Assembly (NCBI GenBank): GCA_030268105.1
Contig: BSDZ01000015.1
Coordinates: forward strand, 1,887,501 to 1,951,500
Reading direction: 5' to 3'
Length of the DNA stretch: 64,000 nucleotides
DNA from: Volvox africanus
Taxonomy: Eukaryota; Chlorophyta; Chlorophyceae; Chlamydomonadales; Volvocaceae
The notes beneath the pieces were generated by a model. That model had not been told where the DNA came from. It saw only the letters and a list, made by a program, of their open reading frames with translations, and made no database searches. Made by a program: the position numbers and the translations under genes. Positions 36,811 to 47,545 of this stretch are shown in pieces. The number at the start of each line of letters is the position of its first letter. Position 1 is the first letter of the stretch.

Positions 36811-39800
36811 AAGTCATTCACACACGCATACACCCACCCACCCACGTATACAACTTCATAATGTCTCCCCTGCCCCTTCTTCCCGCCTCGCTTCCCCTGC
36901 CCCTTCTTCCCGCCTCGCTTCCCCTGCCCCTTCTTCCCAGGCGGGCCGGCGAGGAGGGGGCCTTCATCCTGCGCACTCTGAGCGCCTCCCCCTTGGAGGT
37001 GGAGCAGCTGCCCGCCCCGCTGTGCCTCGTGGTTGGAGGCCAGTGGACCGCTTTCCTGACGGGTAAGCACGGGGACGCGTGAAGGGCCGGGACGGACGTG
37101 GGACTCGAAAGACCATGTAGCATTGGGAATCGAGTGACGCCGGGGGCCTGGCGCCCAAGCCACGCTGGGCCGCAGACCCTGATATGCTGCTTGGCTGGTG
37201 CCTTGGCTGGTGCCTTGCCGTACACCTGTCAAAACCCCGCCCCCGGGGTCGCCTGACCGAATGTGCCGTCGTACTTCAGGTGGCAACCGTTACTGCCCGT
37301 CGTGGGGATCCAACCCGCAGTACATGGTCAGCTGCAGCCAGAGGGCGCAGGTGAGGGAGTGGGTGCCATGACGGCATGGATGTACGACATGAAGGCGACG
37401 ACAGACGATGTCCATAGTCATGTATGTGTGTGTGTGTGTGTAAAGAGGGGAAGGTTGGGGGGCAGCATAAGGGATGACCCGGGAAATGAGCTTCCAGCCG
37501 GGGTCTTGCACACGTTCCCCCAACCCCTCAACCCCAACCCCTAACCTCTAACCCCTAACCCAGGTGGTGGCCTCCCTCACGCGTTTGGATCTGAAGTATG
37601 CCCTGATGAAGGCGCCGCGGGATCCAACCCGGGATCTGGATCTCGTACTAGCGCACCCCGAGCAGGGCCCCGACGGCCCCGGACGTCGTACCGCCGTTCG
37701 CGATGCGGATGTGGTGGCGGCCGCCGGTCAGCAGCAGTTGGGGGGTAGCAATGAGGAGGTGGTCATGTCGGTGGTTCTGGAACCGGAAACGCCGTACATT
37801 TTGGTGCCCAGCATCTCCACGCCAGGTGCGGATCGCCATAGCGTCTGTGTGTGTCTGAGAGAGAGTCTGTGAGGTAGTGTGTGTGTAATTATGTGTGGTG
37901 GCGGGCAGTGGGCAGTGGGGCGTGTACCCCATATTTCGGTACACCAGGTTTCCGTCGCTGAGGGTTCATACGCCTTTAGCTAGGGCGGCGGAATCGTGAT
38001 TTGAAGAAACGGCCCTATACCTTGTTTCTCTTTTTCTAAATTTCAAATTAATATGAAGCCACCCCACCCCGTTCGTTGGGGAGCACGTTAGGGAGCTCTG
38101 TACGAACATCACGAACTGTGTTTTCATGCTGGCGTTACGACAGGCGTGGAGGCCCCGTACGAATTACGTCTGATGAGTGGTGTTCCCCTGGAGCTCGTTC
38201 CGCTGCCGGAGATGCAGTCCGTACAGCTGCCTGGGGAATGGACGGCGGAGACGGCGGGGGGCTGCAACGTCAACCCGCTTTGGCGCAGAAACCCAAAATA
38301 CCACATCGTCCTGACGAGCTTCGGACGCGTCAGGTGAGTCCTCAATCGCCGGCTTTAAGTGGTGGGGCGGTGGGGCCCCAATCAAGGCACGGCAGCGTGT
38401 CCGCCGCCTATATCAGAAAACCGAAGAGAGGGGTTGGGTTGGGGAGAAGGGGGGAGAGGGGGGAGAACGGGGGGGGGGTAGAAAGGGGGAGAGAGGGAAA
38501 GAATGGGAGAGGTGAGAAGGAGGACGCATAATCTAGCCAACCTTTTGTACGGCACACACACACACACACCGTGTCGACAGATTGAGATACGATAATTGAA
38601 GATTTTCATATCCGTGTGTGTCTCTGTGTGTTTTTCCCATCTCCCCCCCTCCCCTCCAGAATTACTCTCAGCCGCGTTCCCAGCCGCAAGCAACGCCACC
38701 CCGTGGATGACATGCTGGGGCTCTACATTCTGAGGGCCGCGGGGCCGGATGGCGAAGTCAAGGTGCGGCTTTTGGGATGCAGAGGGCGGGGTGGGGGGAA
38801 ATGAGTGCAACGTGTGTGGGGTTGGATGTTAGGAGTTGCAATTTGGAGGAGGGGGAAGGAGGAGGGGGAAGGAGGAGGGGGGGAAGGAGGAGGGGGGGAA
38901 GGAGGAGGGGGAAGGAGGAGGGGGGGAAGGAGGAGGGGGAAGGAGGAGGGGGAAGGAGGGGGGGAAGGAGGAGGAGGGGAAGGAGGAGGAGGGGAAGGAG
39001 GAGGGGAAGGAGGAGGGGGGGAAGGAGGAGGGGGAAGGAGGAGGGGGGGAAGGAGGAGGGGGAAGGAGGAGGGGGAAGGAGGGGGGGAAGGAGGAGGAGG
39101 GGAAGGAGGAGGAGGGGAAGGAGGAGGGGAAGGAGGAGGGGGAAGGAGGAGGAGGGGAAGGAGGAGGAGGGGAAGGAGGAGGGGGAAGGAGGAGGGGGAA
39201 GGAGGAGGGGGGGAAGGAGGAGGGGGGGAAGGAGGAAGGGGGGAAGGAGGAAGGGGGGAAGGAGGGGGGGAAGGAGGAGGAGGGCAAGGAGGAAGGGGGG
39301 AAGGAGGAAGAGGGGAAGGGGACTTTCGAACAGAGGTGGTGGCCACTGCACTGCTCGGAGGGGCAACTTGGGGCTCAAATTCGCAGTACGGCACACTGAG
39401 GAAGTGGGGAGGAGATTTTGGCTCCGTTACCTGGACGAACGGACGAACAGACAGACAGACAGATGAGGAAAGGAATAACACATCAGCAGCAATAGCGGCA
39501 GGTTGAAGGGGCATTCGCTGCCCCATTGTGTCAAACTCTCCCCCTTTCTCTGTGCTCCCACCCTCATCGTCGCACACACGGCTCCCCGTACGTATTGGTC
39601 CGACCTCCCCACCACCACCCAATCCCCCTCCACCCCACGCAACCCGACCACCCGCAGGGGGACCCGCGACGCGCTATCGTGGCAGAGTCGACGTTCGTGC
39701 CGCAGCCCGACACAACCGCCGAGTACGAACTCAATGGTGGTTGCCATTACGTCATTATGCCGTGCACCTACGGCCCCGGCCGCCTGGGCCGCTTCACACT

Positions 39801-39843
39801 CTCCGTATCGACAGCCACATCTTTCCAGTTCAAGGCTTTGTAG
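29301..39843 (+). CDS. Calpain-like protein with degenerate catalytic triad and three C2-like calpain domains
   Basis: Exons 29301-29465, 29692-29746, 30839-30917, 31131-31239, 32125-32316, 32682-32756, 33175-33321, 33966-34041, 34465-34664, 35128-35261, 35762-36158, 36451-36602, 36941-37062, 37280-37350, 37564-37825, 38144-38333, 38660-38762, 39658-39843; 2715 nt, 904 aa, all junctions GT-AG and in frame. The calpain core covers about residues 73-410: [123 protein letters not shown]. Aligned to calpains, the nucleophile Cys is Gly142, the His is Gln332 and the Asn is Cys353, so proteolysis is not expected. Three C2-like (calpain III) domains follow, marked by [27 protein letters not shown] and [17 protein letters not shown], the last ending [20 protein letters not shown]. 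The layout recalls calpain-7 (two such domains) but lacks MIT repeats and EF-hands. Met-Gly-Ser at the N terminus allows myristoylation. Exon 2 (18 codons) is the least certain. Confidence 0.9.
29792..29819. repeat. (CA)n microsatellite in calpain intron 2
   Basis: A pure CA run within intron 2 (29747-30838) of the calpain-like gene. Confidence 0.9.
29985..30536. repeat. Pyrimidine minisatellite in calpain intron 2
   Basis: About 550 bp of CCCT units of variable number punctuated by CCAGCTCCTCT. The plus strand is almost purely pyrimidine. The long Ser/Pro/Leu frames across it are repeat artefacts, not protein. Confidence 0.92.
31308..31500 (+). repeat. Dispersed repeat family A, copy 2 (in calpain intron 4)
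   Basis: It matches about 566-800 in the same orientation, with shared blocks such as GATAGGGGGG, CACCCGTGGCCACTA and CACCCACCACCAGCATCCAG. It lies inside intron 4 (31240-32124), so it is not under coding constraint. Probably a mobile-element remnant; ends approximate. Confidence 0.75.
33335..33470. repeat. (GT)n/GTAT microsatellite in calpain intron 7
   Basis: Long run of GTGTAT and GTGTGT units right after the donor of the exon encoding LWNDLQ. Confidence 0.88.
34240..34265. repeat. Interstitial telomere-like repeat, CCCTAAA type
   Basis: Three to four CCCTAAA units (plant/Volvox-type 7-bp telomere repeat, established knowledge) inside intron 8 (34042-34464) of the calpain-like gene. Confidence 0.8.
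34675..34979. repeat. (GGGAGA)n hexanucleotide array in calpain intron 9
   Basis: Roughly 49 perfect 6-bp units ending in GGGA repeats, starting about 10 bp after the donor of the exon encoding the PWPRGMW motif. Pure purine on the plus strand. Frames reading Arg/Glu, Gly/Glu or Pro/Leu across it are artefacts. Confidence 0.95.
36780..36811. repeat. (CT)n microsatellite in calpain intron 12
   Basis: A CT run, then CTATCTCTC, inside intron 12 (36603-36940). A triplicated CCCCTGCCCCTTCTTCCCG block follows near 36866-36935. Confidence 0.85.
38836..39317. repeat. Homopurine GGAGGAGGGGGAA minisatellite in calpain intron 17
   Basis: About 480 bp composed almost only of G and A, with GGAGGA, GGGGGAA and GGGGGGAA units in higher-order repeats. 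It fills over half of the last intron (38763-39657). The 150-300 codon frames on both strands here are repeat artefacts. Confidence 0.95.
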
Positions 39844-40013
39844 ATTCTTCTGCATCTAGATCTGGATCTTGATCTGCATCTGGATTTCGATCTGGATCTT
39901 TCTCGCAACCTCTCTTGACGCGGGATAAAAACAGTCCTATTTTAAATCTGGATTCAGATACGGATTTGGTTCCCAGCCAGGGAGGGTCGTGGCTGTCTCT
40001 GGAACTTGGAGTA

Positions 40014-40018
40014 TGTAA
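40014..40018 (+). promoter_or_regulatory. TGTAA polyadenylation signal, calpain-like gene
   Basis: TGTAA, the volvocine poly(A) signal, 170 nt after the stop codon. Confidence 0.5.
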
Positions 40019-41597
40019 CATGGAATGACCTCTTGTGTGAGCGCACATGCGGGAAAATAGTTACCTTTTGGCCCTTCGGGTTGGGCCTTCGTTGGCAGCG
40101 GAACCAGCAAGGCCGCCGCCACCGTTGCGGTGGTGACTGCTGCGCAAACATTGCCATATCCGAAAAGACTCTGCGGGTGGTGTCTCTGGGTGAGCTCTGA
40201 ACGCAGCTGGAGAACGAACTGCAGGAGGTGTGCAAATATAAGATGGGTAGATGGGGAATGGGAGAGAGTGGTTTCGGAGCTTGTGGGAAAAAGCGGCAAC
40301 GGAAAGGACAGGGCAGCAATAATGCTGCGGCCAGCGGGAGCTGAACAGTACCCCCGGGCCAACGGGGCTCGTGTCGTGTGCGCGATCTGCCGGCCTTTGT
40401 AGCTTAGTGTGTCCCTCCCCTTAAGGGTTGGGATTTGGACAAGCGGATGTTTGTGGCGGCTGGCAAGCCGAATAGGAGGAGGGGGAGGGTTGGAGGGAGG
40501 GTGGGGCGAGGGCTTTTGGTGACGGGTGGTTGTGTTAGTGGCGGTGCTATGGTACTCAAAGCAGGCAGTGACGGGACGCAGGAGAGTAACACACCGAGCG
40601 TCGCGCACGCGCGCGCATGCGTGTGTATGTGTATGTTTATGTGTGTTCAGTCAGTTGGCTGAGGGAAGTGAGACGGGTGGCTGGCTGAGGGTTGTAGTGT
40701 TGGTGACGGCTGGTGCGTGTGAATGTGAATGACGTCAGCTTGTGACGCTGCTTAGAATTATTCGCTTGGGCAGTTTGGGACCGCCCACTGCGGCAATTTG
40801 TTTTACTGCTGTTTTATAATGGGATTACGATGTCCGTACTTGTCGTATCTATAGTGGCGTGTTTCTTACTGCTGCACGGTTCCCGAACATCTGGATATGT
40901 GAAACGCTTATGGTGCCCGTCGAGGCTTTCACGCCGTACAGCCCTAGTAGAGCATAGTCCCAGATACCCATATATTGCACAGTATTACAGATGGATGTCG
41001 GGTGAAAACTCCGTACTCTAAGAGTCTGCGGTAGGAGTTGCAGATTAACTTACTGTACGGCATCAAACCCAACCGCACAGTCAAATGCCATGCCCTAGAG
41101 CCTTCTCCCTTCGCCGGAATGCCTTGGTCCAAGCGGTATCAATTCCATGGACCGTGTGGGAGAGCCTCCGGTCCTCACCCCACCATTACAGGATGGGGGT
41201 AGGGTGGGCTCGCCTGAGTGTCTATCGCCATGATGATCGATTGCCGCAAGAGGTCACACTCATTCCGCAACGGTAATAAAAGCAGGTTATACAAGCAGGT
41301 AACACTGCCACCACCGGGTGGTACGTAAGAATCACACCGCGTTCGCAACTTGTCAAAGCTTCTGCACCAACAGAAGAAGTCACCTCATCCGCATCCCCAG
41401 CTAAAGGACTGTGTTGTTTGTGTATCCGGGTCCCCTCGCTTCCCTCTCCGCTCACACCCCCTCCCCGCCCGACCAGCGCACCAAGACCTGCGGCAGGTAG
41501 GAATGGGGAGGGGAGGGGGAGGAAGACACACGGACCCGCAAACCGCATCCCCGAACTAATCAGCTTTTGCCCCCTTCTCCCCCCCCTCCAACAATTA

Positions 41598-42272
41598 CTA
41601 CCCCTTTACCACGTTAATATCTTGTACAATGAATGAGAGATTCGCAAAAGTGCCGAGGGCGCACACAAGTGCAGCCAAGGCCTTGGTCGGCTGGCAAATA
41701 TAGGCAGGCAGGGACATTCGATGTTCCGCCCTCCTTTCCCGCAACCTCCCCCCCTTTTTCCTCTCTCTATTGCCTTTCATTGGAAGGGAGAGTAGGCAGG
41801 CACGACGAATAGAGGCGCAAACGGGACATCGTAAAGCCCGCACGCGAAAACACAGCCGTGGAGGCGGGATGGTGACAAATAAGCATGATGGGCGAAACAA
41901 ACCAGATAGCCCAGATCGTGTTCTCGTGGAGAAGAGACCATGTATGCAAGCATACACGACGTGGAAAGTAGAACTGATGTGGAAAAAAGAAAAGGACGCA
42001 GACATCCAGCAGTTGTTAGTTAAAGCACATAAGCCCTTCCTATGATTGCCCCACGAACAGGTCCATATACACGGCCAGGCAAAGAAGATGGCGTTAAGAT
42101 CACAGCGACCGGATGCCCCAAAAGACGCCCCAACAGACGCGTACACGATTTTGCACGAACACACGAGCAGGATGAATGTATTCGCAAATACACACATACA
42201 CGCATATAGGCATGAGTACATCTCGCGGCCAAAGATCGCAAACTCTGTACAAGTGTGTGTGGGGGGGCACAC
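41598..42272 (-). other. Unrecognised 224-codon open frame
   Basis: An uninterrupted minus-strand frame in otherwise gene-free DNA. Its translation is rich in Cys, Phe and Ser with several hydrophobic stretches, but shows no domain I know, no clear signal peptide and no sign of splicing. Other frames in the same stretch are also partly open. It could be chance, a mobile-element remnant or a lineage-specific gene. Confidence 0.15.
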
Positions 42273-42721
42273 GTGTGTGTGGGAAGACGACCTTGACGCG
42301 CATGATGACGGATACCAGGATGCAGGATATTACGCTTTTTTGCGTGGACCATTTAATTAAAAGCGGGCACTCAGCCCACGTTCCAGGAGCCACTTACCAG
42401 CTGACATTAGCAACTGGGGCAGTTGCAAGGGCAGCGGCTATGATGTCTTTCCGCTGAGACCAGCTGTGATGTTTGAGACCCCGCTAGGCGCCATCACCAG
42501 CGGGGTTTGACCCCTAGTGGCAGAAATCGCAGCAGCGCGCGCCAGGGTCACATCCATGCATACCACATGGGCCATGGCTCCACACCGCACACCACACCAC
42601 ACCACGTACAATAGCCCCAGCTGTAGCAGCCAGGTGGCAACAGAGACAGGGACAGGGACAGGCTGCTAGGTTGTCCCCGACATCTAAGTACGCTGCTCGT
42701 CCCATTCCGCACATCCCAGGT

Positions 42722-42776
42722 TTTTTCCCAAAAGGTAGAGAACAACAGCGTGTTGTTCTGTGCCTTTTGGGAAAAA
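42722..42776. repeat. 26-bp inverted repeat with 3-nt loop
   Basis: The arms 42722-42747 and 42751-42776 are complementary at 24 of 26 positions with loop GCG. The outer arm begins TTTTTCCCAAAAGG and the inner end reads GAACAACA. It lies in intergenic DNA. Confidence 0.85.
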
Positions 42777-43356
42777 GGCCGACTGCAACGGAGCTCTTTT
42801 CCCCCCAGGGGGTGGGCGAAGAAACGCACTGTCAAGAATGTACCTTAGGTGTTAGCAACTGAATAGCGAATAACGAATAGCGAAGGGAACGCCACTTCAC
42901 TTCACTTGACTTCACTGCCAACACCTTTGACACATTAAAACAGGCAGAGGGCTCTCAGTTGGCGCTGATGGGAGCTCTATGGCGCTTAGCTGAGCTGATC
43001 TCCCACCCTCACGCGGCCAATACCCACCAATGGCCACCAACCGGTGGAAGCGGCCTCCCGGCGCATCCTGCGGTGACCTGCTGCCCATCTGCCGCTGCCT
43101 AACCGAATCGCCCTTTCAACGGAGCATGAAAACCGAACCGAAAAACTGTCACCCCCTCCTTCTCACCCCTTCACACCACCAACAATAACAACAAATCCAG
43201 CAATACTAACTCCCCCCTCTCACATTGGTATCATCTACCCACCATAGAGCTCATCTTGATGATGGATGTTTCACATCACTACTACTGATAGCATTAGGAT
43301 GGCCTTATGGAAAATGTCGGGCGGAGAAGGGTGCGCGTTTGGATGCAGCGTGCTTG

Positions 43357-46300
43357 CTATCCTCGACGCTGTGGAGGTGGCCGCCGCTGTTGCAACGGCG
43401 GCGGCCGCCGAACAGCTGGCGGCGGACGCCTGCGTGACGGGCTGGGCTTGGATGACCGCGGCGGCGGCGGTATGGATTTGGACAGGGGTGGATGCCGCAG
43501 CCGGGGTGGTGGTGACAGCGGCGGCCGTGGCGGCGATCGCCGTTGGAGCGGTGGCGACGGCGGCCTTGGTCGAGGAGACAGCGCCCGCGGCCGCGGTGGC
43601 GGTGATCGTGGCGGCAGTCGGGTCCGTGGCGACGGCGGCCTTGGTCTTTGAGGTGGAGGTCGGGGGCTCGGGGGCCGGGAAGAGGGAGGGTTAGGAACAG
43701 GTGGTTTCGGAAGGGGGGGTGTTGGCAAGGGTGATGAAGGGGCTGGCGACGGCGGTTGGGAAGGTGATGGAGAGGGTGGTGGCGGTGACGGGGAGGGTGG
43801 TGGAGATGGAGGGGGCGGCGGCGATGGGGAGGGCGGGAGAGATTGGGGTTGCGGCGAAGGGGGCGGCGGCGGCGATGGAGGGGGCGGTGGCGACGGGGAC
43901 GGCGGCGGTTGCGGTGATGCGGGTGGGGTTGGCGATGGCAGTTGCGGTAGCAATGGGGGTGGTAGTGTTGGCGGCAATAGGGGTGGCGGCGGTGGCGGCG
44001 GTGGCGGCGGCGGCGGCGGTGGCGGCTGAATAGGAGATACCGGGAAATCCGGCGGGGCGTCACCATTAAAAGGAGCGTCCTTGACAGCATTCTTAGTCGG
44101 TGGCGACAACCATGGCGACGGCGGGCGCGGTCGAGGCGACGGCGGCGGAGGCGGTGACGGCGGGCGCGGTCGAGGCGACGGCGGCGGAGGCGGTGACGGC
44201 GGGCGCGGTCGAGGCGACGGCGGCGGAGGCGGTGACGGCGGGCGCGGCCGTGGTGATGGCGGAGCTGGTGGAGACGGCGGCCGCGGTTGCGGTGAGGGCG
44301 GAGCTGGTGGTGAGGGCGGCCGCGGCCGCAGCGGCGGTGAAACTGATTGCGGCGGCGGCTGAGGCGTCGGTGACGGCGGCAGCGGCCGTGGCGCCTGAGA
44401 TGACGGTGGAGGTGTTCTCAACGCCGGCGGCGGCATTGGCGGCGGCGGAGGGAGCGGCGATGGGGGGGGCAGCGGGAATGGTGACGGCAAAGGTGGCTTA
44501 GGTGACGGCGGCGGAGGGGAAGGCAGCGGCGATGGCGGAATTGGTGACGGTGGCGGTAAAGGCGATGGCAGCTGTGGCAACGGAGGAGGTGGCTTAGGTG
44601 ACGGCGGCGGAGGGGAAGGCAGCGGCGATGGCAATATTGGTGACGGTGGCGGTAAAGGCGATGGCAGCTGTGGCAACGGAGGAGGTGGCTTAGGTGACAG
44701 TAGCGGCGGCGATGGCGGTGGCGGCGGTGGTAGTGGCTTCCCGGGTAATGGTGGCGGAAGTGGCGGTGGTGACGGCGGCGCAGGGGGCACTCTGGGAGCT
44801 AAAGGAAAGCCCGGGTCAGACGGAGGATTTTCGTCGGGCGGCGGCCGCCGTGGTGGTGGCCGTGGCTGTGGTGAAGGGGGGGCCTTTGGAGCACGTGGCG
44901 ATGGAAAGGGCGGCCTTGGCGGTGGCCTTGGCGGCGGTGGCGGCGGCGGTGGCCTTGGCGGCGGCGGGTTCGGCGGCAACGGCGGCTTCGGCCGCGGGGG
45001 CGGCGACGGCGGGGGCGGACTAATAGGCGGCGGTGGCGGCGGCGGTGGCGGCGGTGGCGGCGGCGAGTGCACAAGAGGTGGCGGCGGTTTCGGTGACGGC
45101 GGCGGTGGCGGCGGCGGTGGCGGTGGTGGAAACGAGGGACTAATGTACGGAGGTGGCGGCGGTGGAAACTTTATTGCGGCCTCGCTGCCGTTTGTACCTA
45201 TGCAATACACGTCGAGTTTGGTTATGCCGTACAGTGTGGGTGCGCTGTTTGCGGGGCCTTCCGTTGCCTGCGAGCGCGGCGGTGTTGGGAACCGGGGACG
45301 GAGAGGGTGCGAGGAGTGAGTCTCAGTCGAGTCGTACTGTCGATGAACCTGTTTAAAACCCCCCTCCCCCCTCCCCTTCCCATAGTGCTTGGCCATTGCG
45401 ACGTACGCAGGAGGTGTATAAAGGGGGTGTCACACGTACTGAGGACGACTCGGCCGTTCGGCAAGGTCGACCACGGGAGGGGGCCCTGACCGTGCCGTGC
45501 CACAGTGCAGGGGGGCTTCGGCACGCGGTTTCATCCGTCTGTCCTGCCACGTCCGACGACACGCGCTGTCGCACCCCACTCCCGCTCCGAAGCCCGCATG
45601 AGCCATCGGTAACCCCCATCGGCCCGAGCGGCCGCTTAGCTCAGCGGCTGTCCAGATGCACAGAGCCGCAACCGACCACCACAATACCCGTGAATGAAGG
45701 AGCAGAGTTCATGTGTGTGTATGTGTGTAAGTGGGTAATTGTGTACGGCGAAGTTGTACAAAGAAAATGTCCCCCTCTTGGTGCAGATTTGGAGCAAGAA
45801 GGGTTACCAGGGAACTACAAACAACTCGTCATCTATCGAAGGGCGTAGATCGTCACCAAGGAGGGGAGGGGAGATGGCGCGATATTTTGCAAAAAGGAAG
45901 TCGTCACAATTTTTGCTTTGTGTCCCCGCATCAAGGACTATACACAGTACCCATCACTACGGCTTCTATTAGGGTTTCTGTTAGGGCTTTTGTTAGGGCT
46001 TTTGTTACGGCTTCGATCGAACATTCCAGTCACAACGCCTCCATTTTCGTGCTATGTTTACCCATGAACATGTTCCTGTCCGCGTCCCTGACCGCCCAGC
46101 CCCAATGTCCCCCCCCCCTATGCATTGCCCACCAGGAAGCCCGCCAGCACGCTGCCGGTGGGGCAGTTGGCGGACCGCAGATCGGAGCCATTTCGGGTGT
46201 TGCTGCCCACCGGCAACTTGGCCGGACCCGCATTCCACACTTTATTGTAGAGGCGGAAGCCGAGGCGTGTGGGGTCGGGGTTCAGACTGTCTCCCCGAAT

Positions 46301-47051
46301 CGCAATGAAGCCCCTCAAGTCTGTGAACGTGTACCTACTGCCGTCGCCATCAAGCCCTGAAGGAAGAGGAAAGGGGGAAGAGCGGGAAAGAGGGGCGGGG
46401 GTGAATGCAGTTAATGCATTAACGAATGCGATAACAAGGAATAGAACCAGAGATAGCGGAAGGCGACAAAGGGGAAGGGGAAGGGGAAGGGGGAGGTTAC
46501 GATATTACGATATTGTAAAGTATCAAATGTGACCAAGAGCAGAATTAAAAAATTCCAAGCGAATACGTTACGCTTTGTGCGGCGGGTGGCCATGAAGGCC
46601 CCGACGTTGCGTCAACGAAGGCGCGACCGATCCGAACACACCACAGGTCGCTGCTGTAAGATCCTTGTGCCTTACCAGCCTCGAAGTAATTGAAATCATT
46701 GCAAAGAACAGCGATGTAGTTGACGACCTCGCCATAAGTGACATAAATTTGGACGGCGAAGGCGTTCGGGTTCAACGAGTTACAGCGCAGGTCTGTGACC
46801 TTGCCACCCTTTGTACCAGCGCCGAATGAATCCCACGGCGACGGGATTCCACCTTGCGCCGTCTGGCCACCTATACGAACACATGCGGCGCCAGCATGTA
46901 AGCTGAATCAGAACCTGATCACAATTATGAGGGCAGAGATGATTTAAGACTAACCCGCAAAATTTATATCGTAGATGAGGCACAGGAGAAGTAATTGTCC
47001 GAAGGCGGGGAGGAGCTGGTGTCTGATTCTCACTCCACCAAGCCTCGCCAT
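43357..47051 (-). CDS. Secreted HRGP with N-terminal cysteine domain and 600-residue Pro-rich shaft
   Basis: Exons on the minus strand: 47051-46955, 46870-46676, 46356-46133, 45267-43357; 2427 nt, 808 aa, all junctions GT-AG and in frame. The start gives a clear signal peptide: basic N terminus, then FGQLLLLCLIYDINFA, cleavage near residue 32. Residues about 33-206 form a globular domain with four evenly placed Cys (DLRCNS, AVLCND, ANCPTG, VYCIG), probably two disulfides; the two halves look related (VTDLRC...VNYIAVLCND and GSDLRS...ITKLDVYCIG). The large last exon encodes about 600 residues of Pro with Ser, Arg, Ala and Leu, including PRPPSPPPP units repeated near 44110-44340 and SPLPPPSPI units near 44500-44700. 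It ends in an Arg/Pro-rich tail without a C-terminal domain. Expected to be hydroxylated, glycosylated and placed in the extracellular matrix. I did not recognise the N-terminal domain as a named family. Confidence 0.85.
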
Positions 47052-47545
47052 CATAAATTACTGGCTCGGTCGAAAACAATTAAGGTTGAATCAAGGGATG
47101 TTTTGTTGTCATGTCAGGGAGGAAAATTTTGTTTCTGACGACACTGCTGGTACTAATGACCGAGCGATTTAATCAGAGAATGGCAGGGTAACAAAATAGG
47201 CGAGCAAGTGCTTCTGCCCTATACGCAATAAATTTTCAACACAAGAATTTAAATGATCTATTATGTGGCATACTGCATCTACAACCCAATTCAACACCAC
47301 GGTTCGGCCGTACGCTAGATAGTTGACGCGACATTGTTTGGGGGCGCAGAAGCTGTGCATTCCCTACCTTGATATGCAAAGGCTACTTTATTTTGCAAAA
47401 CGTCTGTGTGATGGAGTGGTAGAATATTGCCTTTAATTTGCACGCTTTCAACTCAGAACTTTAGTGGGCGCGCTGAAGACGTACGAGGTCGGATGAAGGG
47501 GCATGGTGCAGTGGAAGGAGTTTAGCAGCAGGCAGCGTCTTCCAG
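47052..47545. promoter_or_regulatory. Divergent promoter region between HRGP and nocturnin-like genes
   Basis: 494 bp separate the two start codons (fewer if the nocturnin-like mRNA starts at an internal Met). The stretch is AT-richer than both flanking exons. No obvious TATA box or repeat stands out. Confidence 0.45.

Larger units (their letters stand above)
39844..43356. other. Intergenic region between calpain-like and HRGP genes
   Basis: The first ~180 bp are probably the calpain 3' UTR, with GATCTGGAT-type short repeats and TGTAA at 40014-40018. No recognised gene follows. A 224-codon minus-strand frame (41598-42272), a 223-codon minus frame (39937-40608) and several 60-100 codon plus frames have no recognisable motif. 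A 26-bp inverted repeat lies at 42722-42776 and a set of GAATAGCGAA-like short repeats near 42860-42885. The last part is the 3' flank of the minus-strand HRGP. Confidence 0.5.

Noticed and set aside
38723..39622. A 299-codon minus-strand Pro-rich protein resembling an HRGP shaft
   Set aside because: The Pro-rich part is the antisense of the homopurine array in the last calpain intron, with no signal peptide or splice partners.
39937..40608. A 223-codon minus-strand frame overlapping the calpain 3' flank
   Set aside because: No recognisable motif; the Pro/Thr/His composition follows from local base bias.
43305..44501. Plus-strand Ala/Val/Gly-rich frames and minus-strand His/Arg frame
   Set aside because: Shadows of the HRGP shaft encoded on the minus strand.
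45626..45680. tRNA-like start (CTTAGCTCAGCGG, box A-like)
   Set aside because: No cloverleaf arms, anticodon stem or box B follow; it lies within HRGP intron 3. A box B-like GGGTTCGAACCTC at 12046-12058 likewise lacks a box A.
46117..46132. End of the minus-strand HRGP at the in-frame TAG after VGNA
   Set aside because: A GT donor just before it joins in phase to the exon starting at 45267 and restores the cysteine pattern and Pro-rich shaft. A short alternative form remains possible.
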